Assembly: GCF_004521965.1 (NCBI RefSeq)
Contig: NZ_SDGK01000038.1
Coordinates: 1 to 35,070 of the forward strand
Direction: 5' to 3'
Length of the DNA stretch: 35,070 nucleotides
From: Weissella cibaria
GTDB lineage: Bacteria > Bacillota > Bacilli > Lactobacillales > Lactobacillaceae
Shown: positions 18,961-27,874 of the stretch, in pieces
Layout of the letters: each line of letters starts with the position of its first letter
How positions within the stretch are numbered: position 1 is the stretch's first letter
Translations under genes and position numbers: made by a program
The notes under the pieces: model-generated
Database searches by the model: none
Seen by the model: the letters and a program-made list of their open reading frames with translations, nothing else
What the model was told of the DNA's origin: nothing

Positions 18961-19800
18961 CTACTTAAAGTCCTTCAGTACGTATTTTTCAAGAATTTCT
19001 GCAATTGCACCTTCGTTATTTGTACGTTCAGTGACAGCCGCAGCGGCCTCTTGCACCGCTGGAATACCATTGGCAACACTAACCCCCAAACCAACCGCTG
19101 TCAACATTTTGAGGTCGTTGTTATTATCCCCAGCCGCGATAATCTCGTCTCGCTGAATACCCAATTTTTCACCAAGCAACAACGAAGCTGACCCCTTATC
19201 AACGCCCTTCGTATTAAATTCAACATACCGTGAAGATGAAAAAGTTGCTTCAACGGCATCCGCACCAACCGCAGCTAGGACTGCATCCCGAATCTGTTCG
19301 CGCAACGCTTGATCAGGATGTTCAAAGATAACTTTCATAACAGGCAGTTCGTTCGCTAAGAATGTCAAATCATCGCTTACCATTAATTCGTAAGGGACAC
19401 CGCGTTCAGCCATATATTGTTTATCAGTTGGTGAAATATTGTAAATAAACAATGTGTCAACCGTATAAATATGAACGTCGACTTGGTCATTGACCAAACC
19501 CGCCTGGAAAATCCGCGCAGCTAATTCGCGGTCCATGCCCCGCGTCAAAAGCACTTGATTATTCTTATTTTCAACAATCGCTGCCCCATTATATGAGATT
19601 ACATACTGACCCGCTTGATCGTACAACCCCAACGTCTTTAGCAACTCCTGCACCGAGTTAAACGAACGACCGGTGTTTGGCACGAACTTAAAGCCGTGGG
19701 TCACAGCCATCTTGATTGCCGCCAAATTATCTGCGTGTACCGTACCATCATCGTTTAATAGTGTTTCATCTAAATCAGAAACCAACATTTTGTAAACCAC
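18961..19800 (-). CDS. Cof-type HAD superfamily phosphatase
   Basis: A 279-residue haloacid dehalogenase-fold sugar-phosphate or nucleotide phosphatase. Motif I is VSDLDETLLNDDG (nucleophile Asp at about residue 8, with the DxDET variant common in lactic acid bacteria). Motif II is NTGRS at about residue 42. The C2B cap follows, then motif III/IV AAGDNNNDLKML near residue 240. The start is GTG at 19800, preceded by GGGGGGA. Physiological substrate unknown. First gene of a likely three-gene operon. Confidence 0.88.
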   Translation of the reverse strand: MVYKMLVSDLDETLLNDDGTVHADNLAAIKMAVTHGFKFVPNTGRSFNSVQELLKTLGLYDQAGQYVISYNGAAIVENKNNQVLLTRGMDRELAARIFQAGLVNDQVDVHIYTVDTLFIYNISPTDKQYMAERGVPYELMVSDDLTFLANELPVMKVIFEHPDQALREQIRDAVLAAVGADAVEATFSSSRYVEFNTKGVDKGSASLLLGEKLGIQRDEIIAAGDNNNDLKMLTAVGLGVSVANGIPAVQEAAAAVTERTNNEGAIAEILEKYVLKDFK

Positions 19801-19918
19801 TGTAAATCCCCCCTATTATTCCAATAGTCATTGTATCAAAGAAAGACCGCATTTCGACCGTTTTATTAGAAATATGCCTTTTTCTCAAAATTTTGTTTAT
19901 GTGGTTAATCGTTATTAC

Positions 19919-19948
19919 TTGCTGTCCCAAATACGGTACAGGTATAAT
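19919..19948 (+). promoter_or_regulatory. probable mscL promoter
   Basis: TTGCTG (19919-19924) and TATAAT (19943-19948) with an 18-base spacer, 31 bases before the mscL ATG. Confidence 0.6.
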
Positions 19949-19979
19949 TATCTTATTAAAGAATACAGGAGAGAATATT

Positions 19980-20375
19980 ATGCGTAGTTTTATGAACGAA
20001 TTCCGTGATTTTATCATGCGCGGAAATGTGATGGATTTAGCAGTTGCCTTCATTATGGGAGCTGCTTTCCAAACTGTTGTTAAGTCAGTTGTTAATGATT
20101 TGATTATGCCACTTGTCGGTATCGTAACTGGATCAATTTCATTTTCCGCTGTCGTTTGGCACATCGGCTCAGCAGACATCAAGATTGGGGCCTTCATCTC
20201 AACTTTGATTACGTTCTTGTTGACAAGCTTTGCTGTCTTCCTCATCTTGCAGGGTGTTCGAAAGGCACAAGCTTTGGCAAGCAAGGAAGTTGAGGAAGAA
20301 GAGGAAACGGTTCTTGAAACTGAATTGGGCGTTTTGCAAGAAATCCGTGATTCTTTAGCAACAAAAAAGGACTAA
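19980..20375 (+). CDS. mscL: large-conductance mechanosensitive channel
   Basis: MscL opens under membrane tension to release solutes during osmotic downshock. The 131-residue protein has the N-terminal amphipathic segment (MRSFMNEFRDFIMRGNVMDL), first pore helix AVAFIMGAAFQTVVKSVVND with the constriction-region glycines, and LIMPLVGIVTG. The second helix is GAFISTLITFLLTSFAVFLI, and a charged C-terminal helix is rich in Glu. AGGAGA lies 7 bases before the ATG. It is one of few plus-strand genes here and is transcribed divergently from the phosphatase operon. Confidence 0.95.
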   Translation: MRSFMNEFRDFIMRGNVMDLAVAFIMGAAFQTVVKSVVNDLIMPLVGIVTGSISFSAVVWHIGSADIKIGAFISTLITFLLTSFAVFLILQGVRKAQALASKEVEEEEETVLETELGVLQEIRDSLATKKD

Positions 20376-20430
20376 TTCCGAACGTTGAATTTCGTCACAC
20401 AATAGACACATACATTTAACTTTAAAACAA

Positions 20431-20476
20431 ACGCCTGTCTACCGCGGTTTGAGCCGGTATGGTAGACGTTTTTTAT
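20431..20476 (+). terminator. terminator of mscL
   Basis: GTCTACC/GGTAGAC arms with an inner CCG/CGG pairing, followed by TTTTTTATTT. Confidence 0.8.
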
Positions 20477-20592
20477 TTGTCAAGACGTTGATATAATTTC
20501 AAAATTTGGCTAAGATAGTTATCAGCAAATCAAACACAATTACGGGGTTTGATAATAGAAAGATACAAAATTCTGAAGGAAGAAGGACTACC

Positions 20593-21237
20593 ATGGTGAT
20601 TATCACGGCAGGTATGATTGGTGTTGGTAAGACGACATTGACTGATTTGATTGCAAAGCATTTGGGGACGCAAGCATTCTTTGAACCCGTTGGGGAAAAC
20701 CCAGTGTTACCACTTTACTACGCTGATCCAAAGCAATATGGATTCCTATTGCAAATTTACTTCTTGAACAAGCGCTTTGCGATGATTAAGAAGGCCTTGA
20801 CCGACGACAACAATGTCCTTGATCGTTCAATTTATGAAGATGCCCTCTTCACACAAGAAAACCACCGCGAAGGAAACATCTCTGATGCTGAGTTGGATGT
20901 CTATATGACCTTGTTAAACAACATGATGTCTGAAATCCAAACTATGCAAAAGGGGCGCCCTGATTTGATGGTTTTCGCCGACGCTGACTTTGATACGATT
21001 TTGTACCGTATCAAGAAGCGTGGTCGTGATTACGAACAATTTGAAGATAACGACGAACTTCGTAGTTACTACTTCAAGATGTGGAGCGCTTACCAAAAGT
21101 GGTACGAAGAGTACAACGCTTCACCTAAGATCAAAGTTGACTTGCAACAATACGACTTGGAAGAAGCTGACAACCGTCAAGCTGTCTTAGACATCATTGA
21201 CGTACGTCTCGCTGAACTTGATGCAACTATTAAGTAA
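20593..21237 (+). CDS. deoxynucleoside kinase (dGK/dAK/dCK type)
   Basis: It phosphorylates deoxynucleosides to monophosphates in the salvage pathway that lactic acid bacteria depend on. The 214-residue product begins MVIITAGMIGVGKTTLTDL with the P-loop GxxxxGKT. It then has EPVGENPVLPLYYADPKQYGF, the LDRSIYEDALF motif (the DRS signature, about residues 76-78) and an Arg-rich lid RIKKRGRDYE. The start is chosen at 20593 because AAGGA precedes it; longer in-frame extensions begin inside non-conserved sequence. Only one such kinase is seen, so its sugar-base preference is undetermined. Confidence 0.9.
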   Translation: MVIITAGMIGVGKTTLTDLIAKHLGTQAFFEPVGENPVLPLYYADPKQYGFLLQIYFLNKRFAMIKKALTDDNNVLDRSIYEDALFTQENHREGNISDAELDVYMTLLNNMMSEIQTMQKGRPDLMVFADADFDTILYRIKKRGRDYEQFEDNDELRSYYFKMWSAYQKWYEEYNASPKIKVDLQQYDLEEADNRQAVLDIIDVRLAELDATIK

Positions 21238-21243
21238 TCGCTA

Positions 21244-21287
21244 AAAACGCATCCACGTGGCTGATATTAGCCACGTGGATGCGTTTT
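21244..21287. terminator. strong bidirectional terminator between the kinase and the hydrolase pseudogene
   Basis: A perfect 19-bp stem (21244-21262 with 21269-21287), 6-base loop, with a T tract to the right and an A tract to the left. Confidence 0.9.
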
Positions 21288-21302
21288 TTGGTTAGATTTT
21301 GG

Positions 21303-22588
21303 TTAGATGTTGTATAAGCCAATGAAGTTTGGCATAAAGTTAATTTCATCAACCGTTTCAATCTGGACATTCTTACCTGGTGCGGTCACTGCCACATATT
21401 GAACACCGTCAATGTAAATCGCAACGTGCCATGAAGCCCACGGTCTCCCCAGAATAATAAATCACCCGGTTGTGCAACTGCCATCACATTAACCTTGGTC
21501 CGAACATCAATCGTTGCCACGTGAGATTCTTCCGAAACTATGTAAAAAGGTAATGACAAGCCAGCATCTTGGTATACCCAGGCAGCTAAACCAGATCAAT
21601 CAGATCTGGCTGGTGTTTTACCACCCCAAACATAAGGACTACCTTGTCCCACGTACTTCAAGGCAGCTGTCACAATTGTTTGGCGCTGGGTCTCCGTTAA
21701 GCTACCGCTAATTACGTCTGTCTAGTCGCCTGGGGTGACTGGCAACACGGCATTTGCGTTGTGTTCGCGGCCGTGTTATCCACCGCCGTATCAACCGGTG
21801 CCGTTGGTGCAACTGAACTAGCGTCTGAAGAAGATTCTGTGACAGACGATGATGTCGCAACTGAAGTTGATATCGACGTGTCTGGCGCGCTCGAAACTAC
21901 AATCGTTGGCGCCGAAGACGATATTGATGGGGTCTCCACGTCAATATCCTCACCCATGGTATCTGCAACATCTGCAGCTACGACCGTCTGATAATCGTTA
22001 GCTGTCGCTTCTGATATCGATGTTACTTCACCTGAAGCACTCTTAACCGGCGACATCACTTCGGACAAAATAGCCATGTCACGTGGGGCAAAAATTATTT
22101 GGCCGACTTGCAGCATCGTTAAATCAACGTTTGGATTAAGCGCGATACTTGCCTCGGTTTGAACACCGATTGCTGCCGAAATGATCCCCAACGTATCACC
22201 GTCTTGGACTGTATAGCGAGTTGCATCAGTTGGACTGGCAATTGCCTTGGTCGCTTCTGAAACCACAGCCTGCTCAGCTGACGTCGCTGGTGCAGTCGCT
22301 ACCATTGCGCTAGTTTCATAGGCACTTGGTGCCGTATAAACGTATGATGCAGTTACCGGTGCCGTTGACTGCATAACTTCATCTGCCACAGACAGGGAAG
22401 TTAACGTGTCCAGCTCGCTAGCTGCTGCGACCTCTGCATGGCTGTCGAAAACTGCTTAACGTACTTGGTGTCTTGTATCATGTTTGCTAATTGATCAACG
22501 GTCGCTTGAACCATTAGTACTTGTGTCATCGCAACCACACCCAAGGCGCGACCCATGCAATACTTACTTTCGTTGGTGTTTGTCCCAT
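21303..22588 (-). pseudogene. secreted LysM-NlpC/P60 peptidoglycan endopeptidase, broken
   Basis: This was a cell-wall hydrolase. Reading through lesions: start 22588 (MGQTPTKVSI), a hydrophobic export region ALGVVAMTQVLMVQ, a helical segment, a LysM domain (RYTVQDGDTLGIISAAIG, LTMLQVGQIIFAP), a Ser/Thr/Val-rich linker, then NlpC/P60 (AALKYVGQGSPYVWGGK, HVAIYIDGVQYVAV, ending NFIGLYNI). Lesions: a frameshift in the signal region, another near 22425 (KQF to DSHAEVAAAS), TAG at about 21722, a TGA at 21596-21598 exactly where the catalytic Cys of DCSGL belongs, and a frameshift near 21445 before ASWHVAIY. No active enzyme can result. Confidence 0.88.
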
Positions 22589-22934
22589 ACAAATGACTTC
22601 TCCCGTGAAAAATGACTTATTTACTTACTAAGAATAAAACGATTAAGAAACTCTAAAATAATTCTTGTAAGTGTCTATCATACTTTATTTCAAGCGCCAT
22701 TTTCACCAACCGGCATTATCAGGGTGCACTTTATATTGTTTAGTTCACCAGACGTTATGTAACATCTGTCACACCCATCCGCGCTTATTAACACAATAAA
22801 AAAGCGTCTATCTAAGAAAACCTGTCACAGGATCACTTACTCGGGGACGCTTAGCAATATACCAACTAAATATTAGTTAACATATTTTTGGTTATTAACA
22901 ATTTACAAAAAGATCACTTTTGAAAGCTAATTCG
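22589..22934. other. intergenic stretch between the hydrolase pseudogene and glpK
   Basis: No gene is supported in these 346 bases. The left part holds the ribosome site (GGGAGAAG) and presumed promoter of the pseudogene; the right part holds the glpK terminator. The remainder is AT-rich with no repeat noticed. Confidence 0.6.
22798..22854 (-). terminator. probable glpK terminator with nested hairpin
   Basis: On the minus strand AAGCGTC (22846-22852) pairs with GACGCTT (22802-22808) and is followed by TTTTTTATT. The loop carries a smaller CCTG-TCA-CAGG stem (22821-22831). It lies about 80 bases past the glpK stop. Confidence 0.6.
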
Positions 22935-24440
22935 TTATGGCAAAGGGAACATACGTGCGGCTTCCACAGCGCGGTGCCACCCTTGGTAAGCCGTTTTCAT
23001 TTCTGTTTGCCGATCAGCCACCGGTTGTTTGATATCGGAGGCAGTAACATCTGGTAACTGTGCCAAATTATCCCAGAAACCAACCCCAAGACCAGCCAAA
23101 TAGGCTGCGCCAAGGGCAGTTGTTTCAAGTTGTTCTGGTCGTCGCACGGGTACGTTAATTAAATCAGCTTGGAATTGATGCAAATAATCATTAGCCGCCG
23201 CGCCACCATCAATTACCAAATTAGCGACCTTTAAGTTTGTGTCTTGCTCCATTGCTTCCAACACATCACGCGTTTGATAAGCTAAGGACTCGAGTGTTGC
23301 ACGGACAACATCCCCCTTGCTCGTTGCGCGAGTCAAACCAAACATAGCGCCACGTGTTTTCTGGTCCCAATAAGGTGCACCAAGGCCCGTGAAAGCTGGC
23401 ACTAAGAAAATCGGCTCCGGGTGTTGCTCACGTGCTAACGTCGCTAAGTCAGCCGTTTCCTTGGCACTGTTTACCAATTCTAGGCCGTCACGTAGCCATT
23501 GAATCGCCGCCCCGGCAATAAAAACAGACCCTTCTAATGCATAGGTAACTTCCCCGTTCAAGCTGTAGCCGATGGTTGTCAACAAACCATGTTGCGACGT
23601 TGAAATGTCCGTGCCAGTGTTCATCACAATAAACGACCCCGTCCCAAAGGTATTCTTCACATCCCCTGGTGTAAACGCCTTATGGCCAAAGAGCGCTGCC
23701 TGTTGGTCACCGGCAATACCGGCGATTGGCACTTGAATACCGAAGAATGCATAATCAGCCGTATAACCAAACAATCCCGAAGAGTCTTTCACATCAGGCA
23801 ACATACTTACTGGGATATTAAACTTCTCTAGCAACTCCGTATCCCATGTTAGCGTGTGGATATTAAACAACATCGTTCGTGAGGCATTTGAATAGTCAGT
23901 TGCGTGCACAGCCCCATTCGTCAGCTTATACAGCAGCCAAGAATCGATTGTGCCAAACAACAAATCACCAGCTTCAGCACGGTCACGCGCACCCGGCACA
24001 TTGTCGAGTAACCACATAATCTTCGTAGCTGAGAAATAGGCGTCAATCCACAAGCCCGTCTTATCGTAAACAAAATCAGTTAGTCCAGCTACTTTTAGCG
24101 ATTCAGCAATCGCATCACTTTGCTTCGATTGCCACACAACGGCTGGTGCAATTGGTTCACCCGTAAACCGATTCCAAATAACCGTTGTTTCACGTTGGTT
24201 CGTTAGACCGATACCGGCAACTTTATAAGGTGGCACATTAGCCTGAATTACCACTTCAGCCATCACTTGACGCGCATGGTCCCAAATAATCTCCGCATCA
24301 TGTTCAACCCAGCCTGGTTGCTTAAAAATTTGTGGCAACTCTTTTTGTGCCGTTGCCACGGCCTTACCATCTGCGTCAAACAAAATCGCGCGAGTACTTG
24401 TCGTCCCTTGATCCAACGCCATAATATATTGATCAGCCAT
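22935..24440 (-). CDS. glpK: glycerol kinase
   Basis: It phosphorylates glycerol to glycerol 3-phosphate. The 501-residue FGGY-family protein has MALDQGTTSTRAILFD (nucleotide loop), GLTNQRETTVIWNRFTGEPI, VWQSKQSDAI, FGTIDSWLLYKLT, GIAGDQQAALFG and the FGGY signature region GGAAANDYLHQFQADL. Residues are full length and intact. In low-GC Firmicutes the kinase is usually activated by HPr-dependent phosphorylation of a His in a YHFYG-type motif just before VPIAG. Here that segment reads YAFFGIQVPIAG, so the His appears to be Ala. AGGAG precedes the ATG. No glpF or glpO lies beside it. Confidence 0.96.
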   Translation of the reverse strand: MADQYIMALDQGTTSTRAILFDADGKAVATAQKELPQIFKQPGWVEHDAEIIWDHARQVMAEVVIQANVPPYKVAGIGLTNQRETTVIWNRFTGEPIAPAVVWQSKQSDAIAESLKVAGLTDFVYDKTGLWIDAYFSATKIMWLLDNVPGARDRAEAGDLLFGTIDSWLLYKLTNGAVHATDYSNASRTMLFNIHTLTWDTELLEKFNIPVSMLPDVKDSSGLFGYTADYAFFGIQVPIAGIAGDQQAALFGHKAFTPGDVKNTFGTGSFIVMNTGTDISTSQHGLLTTIGYSLNGEVTYALEGSVFIAGAAIQWLRDGLELVNSAKETADLATLAREQHPEPIFLVPAFTGLGAPYWDQKTRGAMFGLTRATSKGDVVRATLESLAYQTRDVLEAMEQDTNLKVANLVIDGGAAANDYLHQFQADLINVPVRRPEQLETTALGAAYLAGLGVGFWDNLAQLPDVTASDIKQPVADRQTEMKTAYQGWHRAVEAARMFPLP

Positions 24441-24490
24441 ACATAGCTCCTAATTATCGTTTTATATCTCACATATTCCCAACAATATGC

Positions 24491-24527
24491 GAAAAAAGAG
24501 GAGTGGTATTAAAATACCACTCCTCTC
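24491..24527 (-). terminator. terminator of the tautomerase gene
   Basis: GAGGAGTGGTATT and its exact complement form a 13-bp stem with a 3-4 base loop and TTTTTTC on the minus strand, 12 bases after the stop. Confidence 0.9.
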
Positions 24528-24538
24528 ATTGTACGCAA

Positions 24539-24724
24539 TTACTTTTCAGAACGCAAAGTACCGCCGTCCATAAAACGGTCCGCACGCATTTCGTTTACAA
24601 TCACCTTGATTGCCTCACGTGGGGCTCCAGTATTCTTTTCAACTGCTGCCGTAATATCAGCCATCATTCCCTTTAGTTGCTCATCCGAGCGACCTTCAAC
24701 CAGTTCTACGTGTACAAAAGGCAT
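24539..24724 (-). CDS. 4-oxalocrotonate tautomerase family protein
   Basis: A 61-residue enzyme of the 4-OT family. After Met removal the N-terminal Pro ([17 protein letters not shown]) is the catalytic base, and the family VTEAVE-like helix appears as [13 protein letters not shown]. Arg residues near positions 11 and 35-40 are present. Members tautomerise keto-enol substrates; in lactic acid bacteria the natural substrate is unknown. It follows the YitT gene by about 25 bases on the same strand and may be co-transcribed. Confidence 0.88.
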   Translation of the reverse strand: MPFVHVELVEGRSDEQLKGMMADITAAVEKNTGAPREAIKVIVNEMRADRFMDGGTLRSEK

Positions 24725-24747
24725 TATTCTTTCCTCGTCTTTCTTTA

Positions 24748-25704
24748 TTACTTATTTAGTAGCTTATCAGCCTCAGCGTCCAAATTCAATGCATCCGTAA
24801 TTTGTGCCTGTGCGGCTAAACGTTCACGCCTAATCTGACTTTGCAAATCTTCGTTCCAGAAATTATTTGATACGTTAACCGTGTTAACAATATTAATAAA
24901 GGCATCCGGGTCTACTGATTTCGTCAAACGCTCCATTTCAGTTAACTCATAACGTGACAACACCATCATCAACGTTGAGTTCGGCTCACGTGTGTACGCA
25001 CCAACAGATGGCAAAATCGTAATACCGCGAATTAAATCTTCTTGCAAAGCCTTGGTCACTTCGTCTGCTCGACGGGTGACGATAAAGGCCGTCAGCTTTT
25101 GGTGACGGGTGTGAATCGAATCAACAGCCACTGACGTTGCGTAGATGCCAATGATTGTGTACATGGCATTTTGCCAACCGATAAATGAACCCGCAATAAC
25201 CACGACAAATCCATTAATAAAGAGATTAATAAATCCAATCGACTTTCCGGTTGTCTTCTGGACAATCATGGCAACGATATCCATACCACCAGTTGAGAAG
25301 CCCAACTTAAAAGTGATACCAATCGCCACACCCAACAGCAAACCACCAAACAAGCCAGCCAGAATTGGCTCATGTGCCACTAACGTCTGTTTCGGTAAGA
25401 CAATCTGCATAAACGACGCGAAGAAATTATTCAAAAATGATAGGATCGTAAATTCGCGTCCTGCATAAATCCATCCAGCAATTGCAAGCGGAATATTAAC
25501 CGCCATGATAATCGCACCAACTTCAACATGAATGCCGAAAACTGCTTTAAAGAATAAACTAAGCAGTTGCGCAACTCCATTAAATCCACCAGAGAAGATG
25601 TTATTTGGAATGAAGAAATTATTCATTGAAATCGCCACCAATACTGATGCCGTTACAAATACAATGGCCTTCAAACCATACTCACGTACACGTGTTAATG
25701 TCAC
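24748..25704 (-). CDS. YitT family membrane protein (DUF2179 C-terminal domain)
   Basis: A 318-residue protein with five or six membrane segments in the first ~190 residues. It has family motifs [39 protein letters not shown] and [14 protein letters not shown] cytoplasmic DUF2179 domain follows ([49 protein letters not shown]). Transport substrate and role are not established for the family. The start is GTG at 25704, 8 bases after AAAGGAGG. The C-terminus extends into a polar helix rich in Ala, Gln and Arg. Confidence 0.88.
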   Translation of the reverse strand: MTLTRVREYGLKAIVFVTASVLVAISMNNFFIPNNIFSGGFNGVAQLLSLFFKAVFGIHVEVGAIIMAVNIPLAIAGWIYAGREFTILSFLNNFFASFMQIVLPKQTLVAHEPILAGLFGGLLLGVAIGITFKLGFSTGGMDIVAMIVQKTTGKSIGFINLFINGFVVVIAGSFIGWQNAMYTIIGIYATSVAVDSIHTRHQKLTAFIVTRRADEVTKALQEDLIRGITILPSVGAYTREPNSTLMMVLSRYELTEMERLTKSVDPDAFINIVNTVNVSNNFWNEDLQSQIRRERLAAQAQITDALNLDAEADKLLNK

Positions 25705-25864
25705 AAGTGACGCCTCCTTTTATGTCTTTTCAAAGCGGCGTTGGATACCCAAATTTCCACTTTATTTCGTCCCTATATTATCACACACATTTTACACTTA
25801 CACCACAGCAAATGTCAGGTTTTCTCACTAGATACGCACAACAAGTAAGCAACCCCTAATCAAT

Positions 25865-25911
25865 CAAAAAACTCCCATCTATCCAGTCATGAACCAAACA
25901 GATGGGAGCTT
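25865..25911 (-). terminator. terminator of the symporter gene
   Basis: CTCCCATCT (25872-25880) pairs with AGATGGGAG (25900-25908); TTTTTTG follows on the minus strand. Confidence 0.8.
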
Positions 25912-25916
25912 ATTAT

Positions 25917-27203
25917 TTAATCATTTAATGATGCTAAGTAGCGAATACTCTTTTCCTCATCAAAGTCCTTTTCAGACTTCGAAATAACGATTGATGCGGC
26001 TGAATTGCCAACAACGTTAACAACCGTTCGGCCCATATCAACCAACCGGTCAATACCAGCGATGAACGCCAATCCTTGTACCGGCACGCCAATCGTTGAC
26101 ACAGTGGCCAACAAAACAACAAATGATGCACCTGGTACACCAGCCATTCCCTTTGAGGTGATCATCAAGACAACCAACAAGGTCAACTGATGTTCAATCG
26201 TTAAGTGAATGCCATAAGCCTGTGCCATGAACAACGCACCCAACGCTTGATAAATGGCCGATCCATCTAGGTTAAACGTGTACCCCGTTGGCACAACAAA
26301 TGATACAACCCCTTGGCTAACCCCGAATTTTTCCATCTTTGACACAATACGTGGCAACGTTGCTTCTGATGATGCCGTTGTAAAAGCCAAGATAATCTCT
26401 TCTTTTAATACCTTGATCAAGGTAAAGACATTGACACCAAAGATGTGTAACACCGCACCCAAAATAACCAAAATAAAGAAAATCATTGTTGCGTAGGCAA
26501 TAAAGATAAAGAAGCCTAACGACCCTAGTGAGCTAACTCCCATCTGGGCAACAGTCGCCCCAATCAATGCCCCGACGCCAATTGGTGCAACTTGCATCAC
26601 CCAGTTTGTAACTTTGAACATCACTTCAGCAACCGCATCTAAGAAGTCGATAATGATTTGTCCCTTTGGCCCGATGGCCGCCGTGCCTAAGCCAAAGAAA
26701 ACAGAGAAGAAAATAACCTGCAGCATCTTATCATTGGCCAACGATCCGAAAAAGTTCGTTGGAATAATGTCCATAACTGTCGACCAGACGCCATGGTCAC
26801 CCGCCGCTTTGGCCGTCGACAAGTATGAACTGATATTAGATGCTTGCAAATTATGAATATCCACATGTGCCCCCGGTTGGAACACATTTCCGGCAATCAT
26901 ACCAATTAAAATCGCCACCGTTGATAACAATTCAAAGTAGATAATTGTTTTACCACCGATGCGGCCTAATTTATGCATGTCACCCATCTTCGCAATTCCA
27001 GCGGTCAGACTCGTCAAAACAATTGGTAACACGACCATTTGAATGAGACCAATGAACATCGTCCCGATATTTTGCATCGCGGTAATTGCCGTCTTATTTT
27101 GATAGAAGATAACACCCAAAATAATACCAACAACAAGTCCAAACAAAATGCGCCAACCGAGACCAACACTATGCTTTTCTTTCTTGGTTTTTTTTTCAAC
27201 CAT
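25917..27203 (-). CDS. dicarboxylate/amino acid:cation symporter (DAACS, GltP/GltT type)
   Basis: This takes up glutamate, aspartate or a related acid with protons or sodium. The 428-residue protein has the family's eight helices and two re-entrant loops. The Ser-rich loop is FTTASSEATLPR (about residue 285), the NMDGT-like loop is GYTFNLDGSAIY, then GMAGVPGASFVV, and the helix 8 motif is DRLVDMGRTVVNVVGNS. The acidic-substrate Arg/Asp pattern is kept. An N-terminal Lys-rich tail precedes helix 1. Substrate choice cannot be settled by eye (serine and cystine relatives exist). Single-gene unit. Confidence 0.9.
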   Translation of the reverse strand: MVEKKTKKEKHSVGLGWRILFGLVVGIILGVIFYQNKTAITAMQNIGTMFIGLIQMVVLPIVLTSLTAGIAKMGDMHKLGRIGGKTIIYFELLSTVAILIGMIAGNVFQPGAHVDIHNLQASNISSYLSTAKAAGDHGVWSTVMDIIPTNFFGSLANDKMLQVIFFSVFFGLGTAAIGPKGQIIIDFLDAVAEVMFKVTNWVMQVAPIGVGALIGATVAQMGVSSLGSLGFFIFIAYATMIFFILVILGAVLHIFGVNVFTLIKVLKEEIILAFTTASSEATLPRIVSKMEKFGVSQGVVSFVVPTGYTFNLDGSAIYQALGALFMAQAYGIHLTIEHQLTLLVVLMITSKGMAGVPGASFVVLLATVSTIGVPVQGLAFIAGIDRLVDMGRTVVNVVGNSAASIVISKSEKDFDEEKSIRYLASLND

Positions 27204-27342
27204 GAATACTCTACCTATCCCTAACTTTTAAAAATAACACTTGTTCTAGTTTACACTATTTCATAATAAAAAAAAGACTTATTTATGAGTCGAACGCTCA
27301 TAAATTAATCATTATCTAATGAAACGTTTTACCCAGATAACA

Positions 27343-27376
27343 GAAAAAGGCTGACTCCAAATGGAATCAGCCTTTT
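27343..27376 (-). terminator. terminator of rplS
   Basis: AAAGGCTGATTCCA pairs with TGGAGTCAGCCTTT (one G-T pair) with a 2-base loop, followed by T residues on the minus strand. Confidence 0.85.
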
Positions 27377-27399
27377 AGAAGCTTAATGACGGAATGTCA

Positions 27400-27756
27400 T
27401 TAGGCACGGCGTGCTTCGCGGATACGAGCAGCCTTACCGTGCAATGCACGCAAGTAGTACAACTTAGCGCGACGTACACGACCGTGACGAGTCACTTCAA
27501 TCTTATCAACACGTGGTGAGTGCAATGGGAAAGTACGCTCAACACCAACACCGTTAGAAATCTTACGAACGGTGTAAGTAGCTTGGATACCAGTACCCTT
27601 ACGCTTGATAACAACACCTTCAAACAATTGCACACGCTCACGTGAACCTTCAACGATTCGAGCGTATACACGAACTGAATCACCGGCACGGAACTCAGGA
27701 ATGTCCGTACGCAATTGATCAGCAACCAACTTTTCTAGCAAAGCGTTTTGACGCAT
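27400..27756 (-). CDS. rplS: 50S ribosomal protein L19
   Basis: L19 lies at the 30S-50S interface. The 118-residue product starts [15 protein letters not shown] and carries the L19 signatures [34 protein letters not shown] and [20 protein letters not shown], with a basic tail. The ATG at 27756 follows AGGAGA; an upstream in-frame codon at 27789 lies in the leader hairpin and is rejected. It is downstream of trmD in the conserved rimM-trmD-rplS order, separated by a leader structure. Confidence 0.97.
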   Translation of the reverse strand: MRQNALLEKLVADQLRTDIPEFRAGDSVRVYARIVEGSRERVQLFEGVVIKRKGTGIQATYTVRKISNGVGVERTFPLHSPRVDKIEVTRHGRVRRAKLYYLRALHGKAARIREARRA

Positions 27757-27771
27757 ATCAAATCTCCTAGT

Positions 27772-27807
27772 CGATAATCGGTACACCACCCGGCCAGCGG
27801 ATTATCG
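27772..27807 (-). promoter_or_regulatory. probable L19 leader hairpin upstream of rplS
   Basis: CGATAATC (minus strand 27807-27800) pairs exactly with GATTATCG (27779-27772) around a GC-rich loop containing CCGCTGG and GGTGGTG, just before the rplS ribosome site. Position and loop content resemble the Rfam L19_leader family of Firmicutes, thought to mediate autoregulation. The assignment is from memory of the family, not a covariance search. Confidence 0.5.
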
Positions 27808-27874
27808 GGTTTATTTTTGGGTGAATAAAACACCAGGAATAATATTATCATCTCTGGCGTTTATAAACAAGTCT

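Noticed and set aside
18961-19800. DLDETLL in place of DLDGTLL in the Cof-type phosphatase as a defect
   Set aside because: The catalytic Asp residues are kept and this variant is common in lactic acid bacteria.
19775-20284. Long minus-strand frame opposite mscL
   Set aside because: It is a shadow of mscL, with no ribosome site and composition mirroring the coding strand.
21591-21609. TGA in NlpC/P60 motif as selenocysteine codon
   Set aside because: Other stops and frameshifts in the same gene, and the absence of any visible SECIS-like evidence, make simple decay far more likely.
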